A DNA stretch of 64,000 nucleotides from G965215225 sp965215225 (GTDB lineage: Bacteria; Pseudomonadota; Gammaproteobacteria; CBDBNL01; JAAOII01): contig OZ244039.1 of the NCBI GenBank assembly GCA_965215225.1, positions 806,001 through 870,000 on the forward strand. Direction: 5' to 3'. Shown one piece after another: positions 23,698-31,009 of this stretch (position 1 is the first letter of the stretch; every line of letters starts with the position of its first letter). Made by a program: the position numbers and the translations under genes. The notes below the pieces were generated by a model. That model made no database searches and was not told where the DNA came from. It worked only from the letters and a program-made list of their open reading frames with translations.

Positions 23698-24530
23698 TGC
23701 CAGTCATAAAATCTCGCCCCACATCGCCAGGACATCGCCATCATATTCAGGTGGATAGAAGTCATCTTTATCGGGGGGACCCATACAAACCTTTAACTAC
23801 CCCTAATCCTAGTAAAGGGGGACGCAATAATTTGGGACGGATCACGGTTCGTCATCAAGGAGGGGGTGTTAAGAGAAAATATAGGATTATTGACTTTAAG
23901 AGGGACAAGAGGGATGTGGGAGGTGTGGTTGAAAGACTGGAGTATGATCCCAATCGTTCAGCTCATATAGCATTGATTAAATATCTAGATGGAGAGAGGC
24001 GTTATATTATTGCGCCTCAGCATCTAAAAGCAGGAGATAGGGTTTTGGCAACAAATAAAGCAACTGAACCCCAGCTGGGAAATGCTATGCCTTTGTCCTA
24101 TATACCCTTGGGAACTGTGGTCCATTGTATTGAACTCAAACCCGGTAAAGGAGCTCAACTTATTAGAAGCGCTGGTTCTTCCGCTCAATTAGTTGCCAAA
24201 GAAGGAGCCTATGCTACTTTGAGACTGAAGTCTGGTGAGATGAGGCGTGTGCTTCTAGAATGTATGGCGACAGTAGGGGCTGTGAGTAATAGCGAACACT
24301 TTTTGATTTCACTTGGTAAGGCTGGGGCCAAGCGTTGGCGGGGTATTCGGCCAACAGTGAGAGGAGTAGCAATGAATCCTATTGACCATCCTCATGGTGG
24401 TGGGGAAGGTAAAACCTCTGGGGGTAGACATCCAGTCTCACCCTGGGGTGTCAGCACTAAGGGCTATAAGACTCGGCGGCGGAAAGAAACAGATGTTTAT
24501 ATAGTGAGGCGAAGGAGAAAACGGAAGTAA
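23697..24530 (+). CDS. rplB: 50S ribosomal protein L2
   Basis: Large-subunit core protein needed for subunit association and peptidyl transfer. 277 residues, normal. N-terminal 'KPLTTPNPSKGGRNNLGRIT', central 'HPHGGGEGKTSGGRHPVSPWG' with the conserved histidine, and a basic C-terminal tail ending 'VRRRRKRK'. Starts on the last base of rplW, and rpsS follows after 1 nt. Confidence 0.98.
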   Translation: MPVIKSRPTSPGHRHHIQVDRSHLYRGDPYKPLTTPNPSKGGRNNLGRITVRHQGGGVKRKYRIIDFKRDKRDVGGVVERLEYDPNRSAHIALIKYLDGERRYIIAPQHLKAGDRVLATNKATEPQLGNAMPLSYIPLGTVVHCIELKPGKGAQLIRSAGSSAQLVAKEGAYATLRLKSGEMRRVLLECMATVGAVSNSEHFLISLGKAGAKRWRGIRPTVRGVAMNPIDHPHGGGEGKTSGGRHPVSPWGVSTKGYKTRRRKETDVYIVRRRRKRK

Positions 24531-24531
24531 G

Positions 24532-24804
24532 ATGACTAGGTCGACAAAGAAGGCGCCATTTATTGATAATTCTCTGCTTAAGAAGGTTGAGCAGGCCTTG
24601 GCGAATAAAGATAAAAAACCAATTAAGACCTGGTCACGACGATCCACCATATTCCCAGAAATGGTTGGTTTAACCATAGCAATTCACAATGGCAAAGCAC
24701 ATGTTCCAGTTTTTATTACCGAAGACATGGTGGGACACAAACTTGGTGAATTCGTTCTAACACGCACATTCCATGGTCATTCGGGGGATAGGAAGACAAG
24801 ATAA
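24532..24804 (+). CDS. rpsS: 30S ribosomal protein S19
   Basis: Head protein contacting S13 and the A-site tRNA. 90 residues, with the signature 'RSTIFPEMVGLTIAIHNGKAHVPVFI' region in the middle and 'GEFVLTRTFHGHSGDRK' near the end. Starts 1 nt after rplB and ends 2 nt before rplV. Confidence 0.97.
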   Translation: MTRSTKKAPFIDNSLLKKVEQALANKDKKPIKTWSRRSTIFPEMVGLTIAIHNGKAHVPVFITEDMVGHKLGEFVLTRTFHGHSGDRKTR

Positions 24805-24806
24805 CT

Positions 24807-25142
24807 ATGGCAGAGACTATATCTATCTATCGTAAGGCGCGGATTTCTCCCCTTAAAGTGAGGCCCTTGGCAAAACAAATTGCCAAAGAGAGGGTCTCGG
24901 ATGCATTGAACATTTTGGCGTTTAACAATCAAAAAGCAGCCCTTCCTTTACGCAAGGCATTGATGTCAGCTGTGGCTAATGTAGAGAATAATTTGGGGGA
25001 CAACGCGGATAACTTTTTCATTCATAGGGTCTATGTGGATCAAGCCCCTGTGATGAAAAGAATAAAAATAAGAGCAAGAGGTAGGGCAGATAGGGTGTTG
25101 AAACGTTCTTGTCATATTACTTTAATATTGAGGGATTCATAA
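24807..25142 (+). CDS. rplV: 50S ribosomal protein L22
   Basis: Exit-tunnel constriction protein, 111 residues. Conserved 'ARISPLKVRPLAKQI' near the N-terminus and the beta-hairpin loop with 'MKRIKIRARGRADRVLKRSCHITL'-type residues (about 82-105) that reaches into the tunnel. Stop TAA shares its last A with the rpsC ATG. Confidence 0.97.
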   Translation: MAETISIYRKARISPLKVRPLAKQIAKERVSDALNILAFNNQKAALPLRKALMSAVANVENNLGDNADNFFIHRVYVDQAPVMKRIKIRARGRADRVLKRSCHITLILRDS

Positions 25143-25837
25143 TGGGGCAAAAGGTTCACCCGATAGGTATGAGACTGGGCGTTATCAAGCAGCAGCTGGC
25201 TATTTGGTATGCAGATAAGAGAGAATTTACCGCTAATTTGAAGGCGGACATTAAACTAAGGCAGAAGCTAGCAAAGCTACTGGAGAATGCATCAGTTAGC
25301 GAAATATATATAGAGAGGATGGAGAAGAATGCTCAAGTGGTTATTCGCACCGCTGCACCTGGGGTAGTTATAGGCAAGAAGGGAGCAGGAATTGCTTCTT
25401 TGAGTGAAATCGCAACCCGTTGTTTAGGAATGGATGTATATGTGAATATACAGGAAATTAAAATGCCGGAATTGGAAAGTCGGCTGGTAGCTGAAAGTAT
25501 CGCTCGTCAGTTGGAAAGACGCGTGGCATATCGCCGAGCAATGAAACGAGCAGTAAATAATACAACCAATGCTGGGGCAGAGGGGATTAAGGTAGAGGTC
25601 AGCGGGCGTCTCTCTGGGGCTGATATTGCCCGTTCGGAGAGCTATAAAGAAGGTTGTATCCCACTCCATACTTTACGGGCGGATGTAGACTATGCGGTTG
25701 CCGAAGCCAAGACTACTTATGGAATTATTGGGGTGAAGGTTTGGATTTTTCGCGGTGAGGTGTTTGACCGTAATAAGAGGTTTCAAGACCGCCAAGAAGT
25801 TTCCCAGCCGCGACGCAACAAACCTAGAAAGAGATAA
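25142..25837 (+). CDS. rpsC: 30S ribosomal protein S3
   Basis: mRNA-entry protein of the 30S head with helicase-related activity. From the ATG at 25142 it has 231 residues and starts with the classic 'MGQKVHPIGMRLG'. KH domain motif 'VVIGKKGAGI' lies near residue 70-80, and the C-terminal domain includes 'GRLSGADIARSE'. An earlier in-frame ATG lies inside rplV and is not used. Overlaps rplV by 1 nt. Confidence 0.97.
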   Translation: MGQKVHPIGMRLGVIKQQLAIWYADKREFTANLKADIKLRQKLAKLLENASVSEIYIERMEKNAQVVIRTAAPGVVIGKKGAGIASLSEIATRCLGMDVYVNIQEIKMPELESRLVAESIARQLERRVAYRRAMKRAVNNTTNAGAEGIKVEVSGRLSGADIARSESYKEGCIPLHTLRADVDYAVAEAKTTYGIIGVKVWIFRGEVFDRNKRFQDRQEVSQPRRNKPRKR

Positions 25838-25839
25838 GC

Positions 25840-26262
25840 ATGCTAAGACAACCAAAAACAACCAAGTATCGTAAACAACAGAAAGGGCGCAATAAAGGGA
25901 TGGCTCAAAGCGGTCATAGACTGTGCTTTGGCGAGTTTGGTTTAAGGTCTAGGGGAAATAAGCGCATTACCGCCCGTCAGATAGAAGCAGCTAGGCGGGC
26001 GATGACTAGGCATATAAAACGCGGCGGTAAGATTTGGATTAGGATTTTCCCCGACAAGCCGATTACACAGAAGCCTCTTGAAGTTCGACAAGGAAAAGGA
26101 AAGGGGGCGGTAGAATATTGGGTGGCTCAGGTAAAACCAGGCACCATTCTTTATGAGATTGAAGGCATACCTGAATCTCTAGCCCAAGAAGCCTTGCGTC
26201 TTGCAGCTAGCAAGCTTTCAGTGCCTACTGACTTTGTGAGGAGGAGGGATTTTCATGGCTGA
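25840..26262 (+). CDS. rplP: 50S ribosomal protein L16
   Basis: Central-protuberance protein near the A-site tRNA elbow. 140 residues: 'MLRQPKTTKYRKQQKGRNKG' start, 'RITARQIEAARRAMTRHIKRGGKIWIRIFPDKP' core (the arginine that is hydroxylated in some bacteria lies in this region), and a normal C-terminus. Overlaps rpmC by 8 nt. Confidence 0.97.
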   Translation: MLRQPKTTKYRKQQKGRNKGMAQSGHRLCFGEFGLRSRGNKRITARQIEAARRAMTRHIKRGGKIWIRIFPDKPITQKPLEVRQGKGKGAVEYWVAQVKPGTILYEIEGIPESLAQEALRLAASKLSVPTDFVRRRDFHG

Positions 26263-26491
26263 TAGAACTTCAACTAGAAAGGGTCCCAAGAGGGAGAATT
26301 TTCGTCAGCGAAGGACAGAAGAGTGGCAGAACCTCTTGATGGAAAGGGTAGAGAATCTGTTTCGTTATCGTATGCAGCATAAGAGCGGTCAATTAAATCA
26401 GACTCATCTACTTAAGCAGACTCGCCGAGAAATAGCACAGTTGAAGACCCTAATTAAAGAGAAGAATCTAGGGGAGCAGAAGAATGGCTGA
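26255..26491 (+). CDS. rpmC: 50S ribosomal protein L29 with a short basic N-terminal extension
   Basis: Helical hairpin protein at the exit tunnel. The core starts near residue 20 ('TEEWQNLLMERVENLFRYRMQ', then 'GQLNQTHLLKQTRREIAQLKTLI'). Total length 78 residues against a usual 60-65; the extra residues are a charged N-terminal stretch rich in Arg and Lys. The ATG overlaps rplP by 8 nt; a later start would remove the extension, but no better start codon is visible before the core. Confidence 0.94.
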   Translation: MADRTSTRKGPKRENFRQRRTEEWQNLLMERVENLFRYRMQHKSGQLNQTHLLKQTRREIAQLKTLIKEKNLGEQKNG

Positions 26492-26750
26492 TATAACCAA
26501 AAGGAAGATTAAAACCCTAACAGGTAGAGTGGTGGGGGACAAGATGGATAAGACTGTTTCGGTTCATATTAAGCGGCGGTTCAAACATCCTCTCTATGGT
26601 AAGTATATTACCCGCACGACTCGCATACATGCCCATGACGAAGACAATAAGGCGAAGGTCGGAGATACGGTGAGAATTAGCCAAACCAGACCAATAGCCA
26701 AGACCAAGTTCTTCAAAGTTATTGAGATTAAGACGACCAATAAGTTATGA
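26484..26750 (+). CDS. rpsQ: 30S ribosomal protein S17
   Basis: Primary 16S-binding OB-fold protein, 88 residues. 'TLTGRVVGDKMDKTVSVHIKRRFKHPLYGKY' core and 'DTVRISQTRPIAKTKFFKVIEI' are typical. Last gene of the classical S10 operon, but it overlaps rpmC by 8 nt and rplN by 4 nt, so no break between the S10 and spc groups is visible. Confidence 0.97.
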   Translation: MADITKRKIKTLTGRVVGDKMDKTVSVHIKRRFKHPLYGKYITRTTRIHAHDEDNKAKVGDTVRISQTRPIAKTKFFKVIEIKTTNKL

Positions 26751-27115
26751 TCCAGACGGAAACACTCATTAATGTAGCAGATAATAGCGGCGCCCGCTCT
26801 GTTCTATGTATTAAGGTTTTAGGAGGCTCTAAACGCAGATATGCTTCAGTGGGAGATATCATCAAGGTCACTGTTAAGCTTGCTATTCCTCATGGGCGGG
26901 TCAAAAAGGGGGATGTCTTTTTTGCTGTAGTAGTTCGAACTAAAAAAGGAGTGAGAAGAGCTGATGGGGCTTTGATAAGGTTTGATGAAAATGCCTGTGT
27001 TCTTCTTAATAATCAGTATGTGCCAGTGGGAACTCGTATTTTTGGCCCTGTGACGCGAGAATTGAGAACCAGCCGTTTTATGAGGATAGTGTCCTTGGCG
27101 CCGGAGGTCTTATGA
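26747..27115 (+). CDS. rplN: 50S ribosomal protein L14
   Basis: Intersubunit-bridge protein and docking site for silencing factor RsfS. 122 residues, starting 'MIQTETLINVADNSGARSVLCIKVLGG' region (typical is 'MIQ..T.L.VADNSGA'). First gene of the spc group, overlapping both neighbours by 4 nt. Confidence 0.97.
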   Translation: MIQTETLINVADNSGARSVLCIKVLGGSKRRYASVGDIIKVTVKLAIPHGRVKKGDVFFAVVVRTKKGVRRADGALIRFDENACVLLNNQYVPVGTRIFGPVTRELRTSRFMRIVSLAPEVL

Positions 27116-27426
27116 GAAAATTACGCAAAAACGATCAAGTCATAGTTAGAATTGGCAAGGATAAAGGAAAACAAGGTGTGATAGATAGAATTCTCCCTGA
27201 TAAGAATAAGGTTATTGTCCGAGGTGTAAATCTGGTTAAGAAACATCAAAAGCCAAATCCAAATAAGAATCAGCCTGGCGGTATTATTAGTAAAGAAATG
27301 CCGATAGATATATCCAATGTAGCCATCTTTAATAGTGAGACCAACAAAGCCGATAGAGTCGTTTTCAAGATTGAAGATGATAAGAAGATCAGAGTCTATA
27401 AATCCACTCAGAAACCATTGAACTAG
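27112..27426 (+). CDS. rplX: 50S ribosomal protein L24
   Basis: Assembly-initiator protein of the large subunit with a KOW motif near the start ('NDQVIVRIGKDKGKQGVIDRIL') and 'VNLVKKHQKPNPN'. 104 residues, normal. Overlaps rplN by 4 nt and is followed by rplE after 1 nt. Confidence 0.97.
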   Translation: MRKLRKNDQVIVRIGKDKGKQGVIDRILPDKNKVIVRGVNLVKKHQKPNPNKNQPGGIISKEMPIDISNVAIFNSETNKADRVVFKIEDDKKIRVYKSTQKPLN

Positions 27427-27427
27427 T

Positions 27428-27967
27428 ATGTCTGTTTTATTAGAACAATATCGTAAGGAGACTGCCATCGAATTGATGAAGCATTATGGGTTCAAAAGCA
27501 TAATGCAGGTGCCTCGCATAAAGAAAGTGACTCTTAATATGGGAGTGGGTGAGGGAGTAGCAGACAAGTCTCTGCTTGAGGATGCTATGAACGATATGAT
27601 GTTAATAAGCGGACAAAAACCAATTCCCACCAGAGCCAGGCAGTCTGTTGCTGGATTCAAGATCAGGCAAGGATGGAACATAGGCTGTAAGGTCACCTTG
27701 CGTAATCGTCGGATGTGGGAATTTCTTGATAGGTTGGTTTTTGTTGGTTTTGCTCGCATAAGAGATTTCCGTGGTCTAAATCCTAGGTCCTTTAATGGCC
27801 GTGGGGATTTTTCAGTAGGTATCAGTGAACAAATTATTTTCCCTGAGATAGATTACGACAAGATTCGTAAATTGCGGGGGATGGATATTTCTATTACAAC
27901 CAGCACTTCAAATGATGAACATAGTCTGATGTTATTAAGATCACTAGGTTTTCCCTTTCGTTCATAA
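27428..27967 (+). CDS. rplE: 50S ribosomal protein L5
   Basis: Central-protuberance protein that binds 5S rRNA and touches P-site tRNA. 179 residues. 'NMGVGEGVADKSLLEDA', 'AVAGFKIRQG'-like block (here 'SVAGFKIRQGWNIGCKVTLR') and C-terminal 'MDISITTSTSNDEHSLMLLRSLGFPFR' are typical. Confidence 0.97.
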   Translation: MSVLLEQYRKETAIELMKHYGFKSIMQVPRIKKVTLNMGVGEGVADKSLLEDAMNDMMLISGQKPIPTRARQSVAGFKIRQGWNIGCKVTLRNRRMWEFLDRLVFVGFARIRDFRGLNPRSFNGRGDFSVGISEQIIFPEIDYDKIRKLRGMDISITTSTSNDEHSLMLLRSLGFPFRS

Positions 27968-27968
27968 T

Positions 27969-28274
27969 ATGGCAAAGAAATCTGTTATAGCTCGGGAACA
28001 CAAGCGTCAAAGGCTGGTCCGTCTTTATTCTAAGAAGAGAGCACTGCTTAAGCAACGAGCAGTTGATCCCAAGCTTGATCCTAAAGAAAGGTGGGAAGCT
28101 CAACTGAAATTGCAATCCCTCCCGCGCAATTCAAGCCACACCCGCTTGCGGAATAGATGTATGTTAACTGGCCGCCCTCGCGGTGTTTATCGTAAATTTG
28201 CTCTTGGCCGTAATAAATTAAGAGAGTTAGCTATGCGCGGCGAGATTCCCGGTTTAATTAAATCTAGTTGGTGA
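27969..28274 (+). CDS. rpsN: 30S ribosomal protein S14 (zinc-free type)
   Basis: Head protein of 101 residues, the long form without the CxxC...CxxC zinc ribbon. 'MAKKSVIAREHKRQRLV' start and 'RCMLTGRPRGVYRKFALGRNKLRELA' signature. Starts 1 nt after rplE. Confidence 0.97.
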   Translation: MAKKSVIAREHKRQRLVRLYSKKRALLKQRAVDPKLDPKERWEAQLKLQSLPRNSSHTRLRNRCMLTGRPRGVYRKFALGRNKLRELAMRGEIPGLIKSSW

Positions 28275-28281
28275 TAGAACT

Positions 28282-28677
28282 ATGAGTATGCAAGACCCCT
28301 TAGCCGATATGTTTACTCGTATTCGTAATGGTCAATCCGCTCGTATGAGGTGGGTGAAGATTCCTTATTCGCGTTTTAAGGAAGATATAGTGAAGGTTCT
28401 TCATAGTGAGGGTTATATAAGAGAATATGAGATTCAAGGAGAGGGGGCAACGAAAAGACTTAGTATCAGGCTAAAGTATTATCGCGGCAAGCCAGTCATA
28501 GAAGAGATAAAGAGGGTGAGCCGACCTGGATTGAGACGCTATTTCAAAGTTGGAGATCTAAGTCCAGTCCGTTCAGGATTGGGGATATCTATTGTGTCTA
28601 CCTCTAAGGGGGTTCTAGCCGACAGGCAAGCGCGACAACAGAGAGTGGGTGGAGAGCTTATTTGTACCGTATTTTAA
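28282..28677 (+). CDS. rpsH: 30S ribosomal protein S8
   Basis: Primary 16S binder and, in E. coli, translational repressor of the spc operon acting at rplE. 131 residues: 'QDPLADMFTRIRNGQ', 'KVLHSEGYIREYEI' and the C-terminal 'GLGISIVSTSKGVLADRQARQQRVGGELIC' block are clear. The binding site at the L24/L5 junction was not resolved by eye. Confidence 0.97.
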   Translation: MSMQDPLADMFTRIRNGQSARMRWVKIPYSRFKEDIVKVLHSEGYIREYEIQGEGATKRLSIRLKYYRGKPVIEEIKRVSRPGLRRYFKVGDLSPVRSGLGISIVSTSKGVLADRQARQQRVGGELICTVF

Positions 28678-28680
28678 CTT

Positions 28681-29214
28681 ATGTCAAGATTTGCTAAGAT
28701 TCCTGTTAAAGTGCCTCCAGAAGTAACCTGTGAGCTGAAAGCCAATAGTTTGCACGCCAAGGGCAAGTTGGGTGAGGCGGTTTTGGAGATACACCAGTTG
28801 GTAAACTGTAAAAAAGAAGAGGAGGGTTTTTTCTTCGTTCCCAAGAATGGAGCAGCAGCCGCTCGCGCCCTTGCTGGTACCATGCATCGGCTTGCTCAGA
28901 ATATGTTAAAAGGAGTTAGTGATGGCTTTGAGAAGTCTATGGAACTAAGAGGGGTAGGCTATAGGGTAGAGATGGCTGGGGCAAGGTTAAAATTTTCTCT
29001 TGGGTTTGCTCACCCAGTTTTTTATGATTTACCGAAAGGAATTGAGGCAAAGGTGAATGATCAGACTCACTTTGTCCTTAAAGGAATAGACAAACAACGA
29101 ACCAATCAAGCAGCGGCGGAAATTAAGGCTTTACGCCCGCCAGATCCTTATAAGGGGAAAGGAATTCGTTATACCGGAGAAGAAATTATTCTTAAGGAGA
29201 CTAAGAAGAAATAA
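28681..29214 (+). CDS. rplF: 50S ribosomal protein L6
   Basis: Large-subunit protein near the factor-binding stalk base. 177 residues, normal. 'LRGVGYRVEMAGARLKFSLGFAHP' and the C-terminal 'RPPDPYKGKGIRYTGEEIILKETKKK' signature are present. Its stop overlaps the rplR start by 1 nt. Confidence 0.97.
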   Translation: MSRFAKIPVKVPPEVTCELKANSLHAKGKLGEAVLEIHQLVNCKKEEEGFFFVPKNGAAAARALAGTMHRLAQNMLKGVSDGFEKSMELRGVGYRVEMAGARLKFSLGFAHPVFYDLPKGIEAKVNDQTHFVLKGIDKQRTNQAAAEIKALRPPDPYKGKGIRYTGEEIILKETKKK

Positions 29215-29633
29215 TGGCAAGAGTTAAGAAGCTAACAAGATTGAGGATAATCCGCCCTGGTTGGCAAGGGGCAAGTAGCACCGCCGCTAAGCTGAAGAAG
29301 GTGAAAAGACTTAGAAGAGCAAAGAAAACAAGAATGAAACTGCGTGAGCTAGAAATGAACAGACTTTGTGTTTTTCGTTCGGCTCAGCATATCTATGCTC
29401 AGATTATTTCTCCAGATGGGTCAAGGATTCTTGCCAGCGCATCCACAGTTGAAAAAGGCTTGGCTAAGGAACGAGGTAATAAACTAGGCGCACAGAAGGT
29501 GGGAGAATTGATAGCGAAAAGGGCTCAAGAAAAGAAGATAGCTAATGTGGGGTTTGATAGATCTGGATATAAATACCATGGTTGTGTTAAGGTTCTTGCC
29601 GAATCAGCCAGATCAGCTGGATTAAAATTTTAG
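29214..29633 (+). CDS. rplR: 50S ribosomal protein L18 with a basic N-terminal extension
   Basis: Binds 5S rRNA. The core begins near residue 35-40 ('RMKLRELEMNRLCVFRSAQHIYAQII') and ends 'DRSGYKYHGCVKVLAESARSAGLKF'. 139 residues against a usual 115-120; about 20 extra basic residues lie at the N-terminus. The ATG shares a base with the rplF stop, so the extended start fits the coupling pattern of the operon. Confidence 0.95.
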   Translation: MARVKKLTRLRIIRPGWQGASSTAAKLKKVKRLRRAKKTRMKLRELEMNRLCVFRSAQHIYAQIISPDGSRILASASTVEKGLAKERGNKLGAQKVGELIAKRAQEKKIANVGFDRSGYKYHGCVKVLAESARSAGLKF

Positions 29634-29635
29634 TT

Positions 29636-30148
29636 ATGGCACAGGATAATCAGACAGGTTCAGCAGCTGTTTTGCAGGAGAAACAGATAGAAGTCCGCCG
29701 AGTAGCAAAAGTAGTAAAAGGAGGACGGATATTCCGTTTTAGCGCGCTCACAGTGGTTGGCGATGGCAATGGGAAGGTAGGATTCGGCCATGGCAAGGCA
29801 CGCGAGGTTCCAACCGCTATGCAGAAGTCTCTTGAATCTGCTAAACGGAATATGATAGAGGTAAAAATGAATCGCAAGGTACATACACTGCAATATGCAA
29901 TCATTGCCCGCCATGGTGCATCCACTGTCTATATGTTGCCTGCATCAGAGGGAACTGGAATTATTGCTGGCGCGGCCATGAGAGCGGTATTAGAGCTTGC
30001 CGGTATTCGCAATGTCTTAGCTAAGAGCTATGGTTCTACCAATCCGGTAAATATTGTGAGAGCAACTTTTAAAGGATTAGAAAATATGGTAGAGCTGCGC
30101 GATGTGGCAAGAAAACGGGGGAAAAGCATTCGTGACCTTAAACTATGA
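29636..30148 (+). CDS. rpsE: 30S ribosomal protein S5
   Basis: mRNA-entry and decoding-fidelity protein, 170 residues. 'VVKGGRIFRFSALTVVGDGNGKVGFGHGKAREVP' double-stranded RNA-binding fold, then 'GTGIIAGAAMRAVLELAGIRNVLAKSYGSTNP'. Overlaps rpmD by 4 nt. Confidence 0.97.
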   Translation: MAQDNQTGSAAVLQEKQIEVRRVAKVVKGGRIFRFSALTVVGDGNGKVGFGHGKAREVPTAMQKSLESAKRNMIEVKMNRKVHTLQYAIIARHGASTVYMLPASEGTGIIAGAAMRAVLELAGIRNVLAKSYGSTNPVNIVRATFKGLENMVELRDVARKRGKSIRDLKL

Positions 30149-30474
30149 CTAGGCTAGACAAGGCTAGGGAGAATACACCTGAGGTCAAGCAGAAGGCTGC
30201 TAAGACAGGCAAGCTTGCGCCGACACACAAGACTAGCAAGACCATTAAGACCATGAAGACCATGAAGACCATGAATACCATGAATACTACGAAAACTATA
30301 GAAGTAAAGTTGATAAAGAGCCTCATAGGAAGGCTACCCAGGCATAGGAAGTGCGTCTATGGTTTGGGACTAAGACGCATCGGACAAAAGGTAGAAGTCC
30401 TTGATACCTCAGCCAATCGCGGCATGATCAATAAAGTGGATTATCTATTAGAGGTATTAGAGGTGGAGGAGTAG
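30145..30474 (+). CDS. rpmD: 50S ribosomal protein L30 with a repeat-derived N-terminal extension
   Basis: The last 60 residues are a normal L30 ('IEVKLIKSLIGR', 'HRKCVYGLGLRRIGQKVEVLD'). They are preceded by about 49 extra residues of Lys, Thr, Met and Ala. The extension contains six 9-bp DNA units (30241-30294) coding Thr-Met-Lys or Thr-Met-Asn. The ATG at 30145 overlaps rpsE by 4 nt as elsewhere in the operon, but internal ATG codons in the repeat could also start translation, so the true N-terminus is uncertain. Confidence 0.92.
   Translation: MTRLDKARENTPEVKQKAAKTGKLAPTHKTSKTIKTMKTMKTMNTMNTTKTIEVKLIKSLIGRLPRHRKCVYGLGLRRIGQKVEVLDTSANRGMINKVDYLLEVLEVEE
30241..30294 (+). repeat. 9-bp tandem repeat inside rpmD
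   Basis: Six units: ACCATTAAG, ACCATGAAG twice, ACCATGAAT twice, ACTACGAAA. The exact repetition indicates recent replication slippage. Unit length preserves the frame. Confidence 0.9.
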
Positions 30475-30475
30475 T

Positions 30476-31009
30476 TTGTTTCTTAATTCATTGAGATCTT
30501 CTCCTGGTGCAAGACCAAACAAAAAGAGGGTTGGTCGTGGCATTGCAAGTGGCAAAGGTAGAACTTGCGGTAGGGGAAATAAAGGGCAAAAGAGTAGAGT
30601 GGGAACCGGCGGTATTAGTAAGGGTTTTGAAGGGGGTCAAATGCCTTTGCAGCGTAGATTACCTAAGTATGGTTTTCGGTCTCGTAAGTCTCGCTATGCC
30701 ACATCTGTCCCTCTTAAGGACCTCAATCAGCTAGCTGGAAGTGTGGTTAATATCAAGACTCTAAAGGAAGCTGGGGTTATAGGAAAACATATTCGTCAAG
30801 TAAAGATATTCTTGTCGGGTGAGATAGAAAAAGCCATGACTATTGAAGCGATTCCAGTTACCTCAGGTGCTCGTGATAAGATTATCTCAAAAGGAGGGAA
30901 GATGGCGGTTAAAGAAGCCCTTTCCGACTCTAAGGAGCAGCCGCAAGAGACCAAGACAACCAAGACAACCAAAACAAATCAGCAAGATGGCAAAGAAGAA
31001 AACGAATAG
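30476..31009 (+). CDS. rplO: 50S ribosomal protein L15 with a Thr/Lys-rich C-terminal tail
   Basis: Assembly protein of the large subunit. Starts at a TTG ('MFLNSLRSSPGARPNKKRVGRGIASG'), one nt after rpmD, with an AGGTGGAGGA-type ribosome binding site in rpmD. Core to about residue 145; then about 30 residues of Glu, Gln, Lys and Thr including three 9-bp DNA repeats (30950-30976, unit ACCAAGACA). Usual length is about 145-150, here 177. The secY start lies inside this tail. Confidence 0.95.
   Translation: MFLNSLRSSPGARPNKKRVGRGIASGKGRTCGRGNKGQKSRVGTGGISKGFEGGQMPLQRRLPKYGFRSRKSRYATSVPLKDLNQLAGSVVNIKTLKEAGVIGKHIRQVKIFLSGEIEKAMTIEAIPVTSGARDKIISKGGKMAVKEALSDSKEQPQETKTTKTTKTNQQDGKEENE
30950..30976 (+). 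repeat. 9-bp tandem repeat inside rplO
   Basis: ACCAAGACA twice then ACCAAAACA, coding Thr-Lys-Thr repeats near the L15 C-terminus. Confidence 0.85.
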
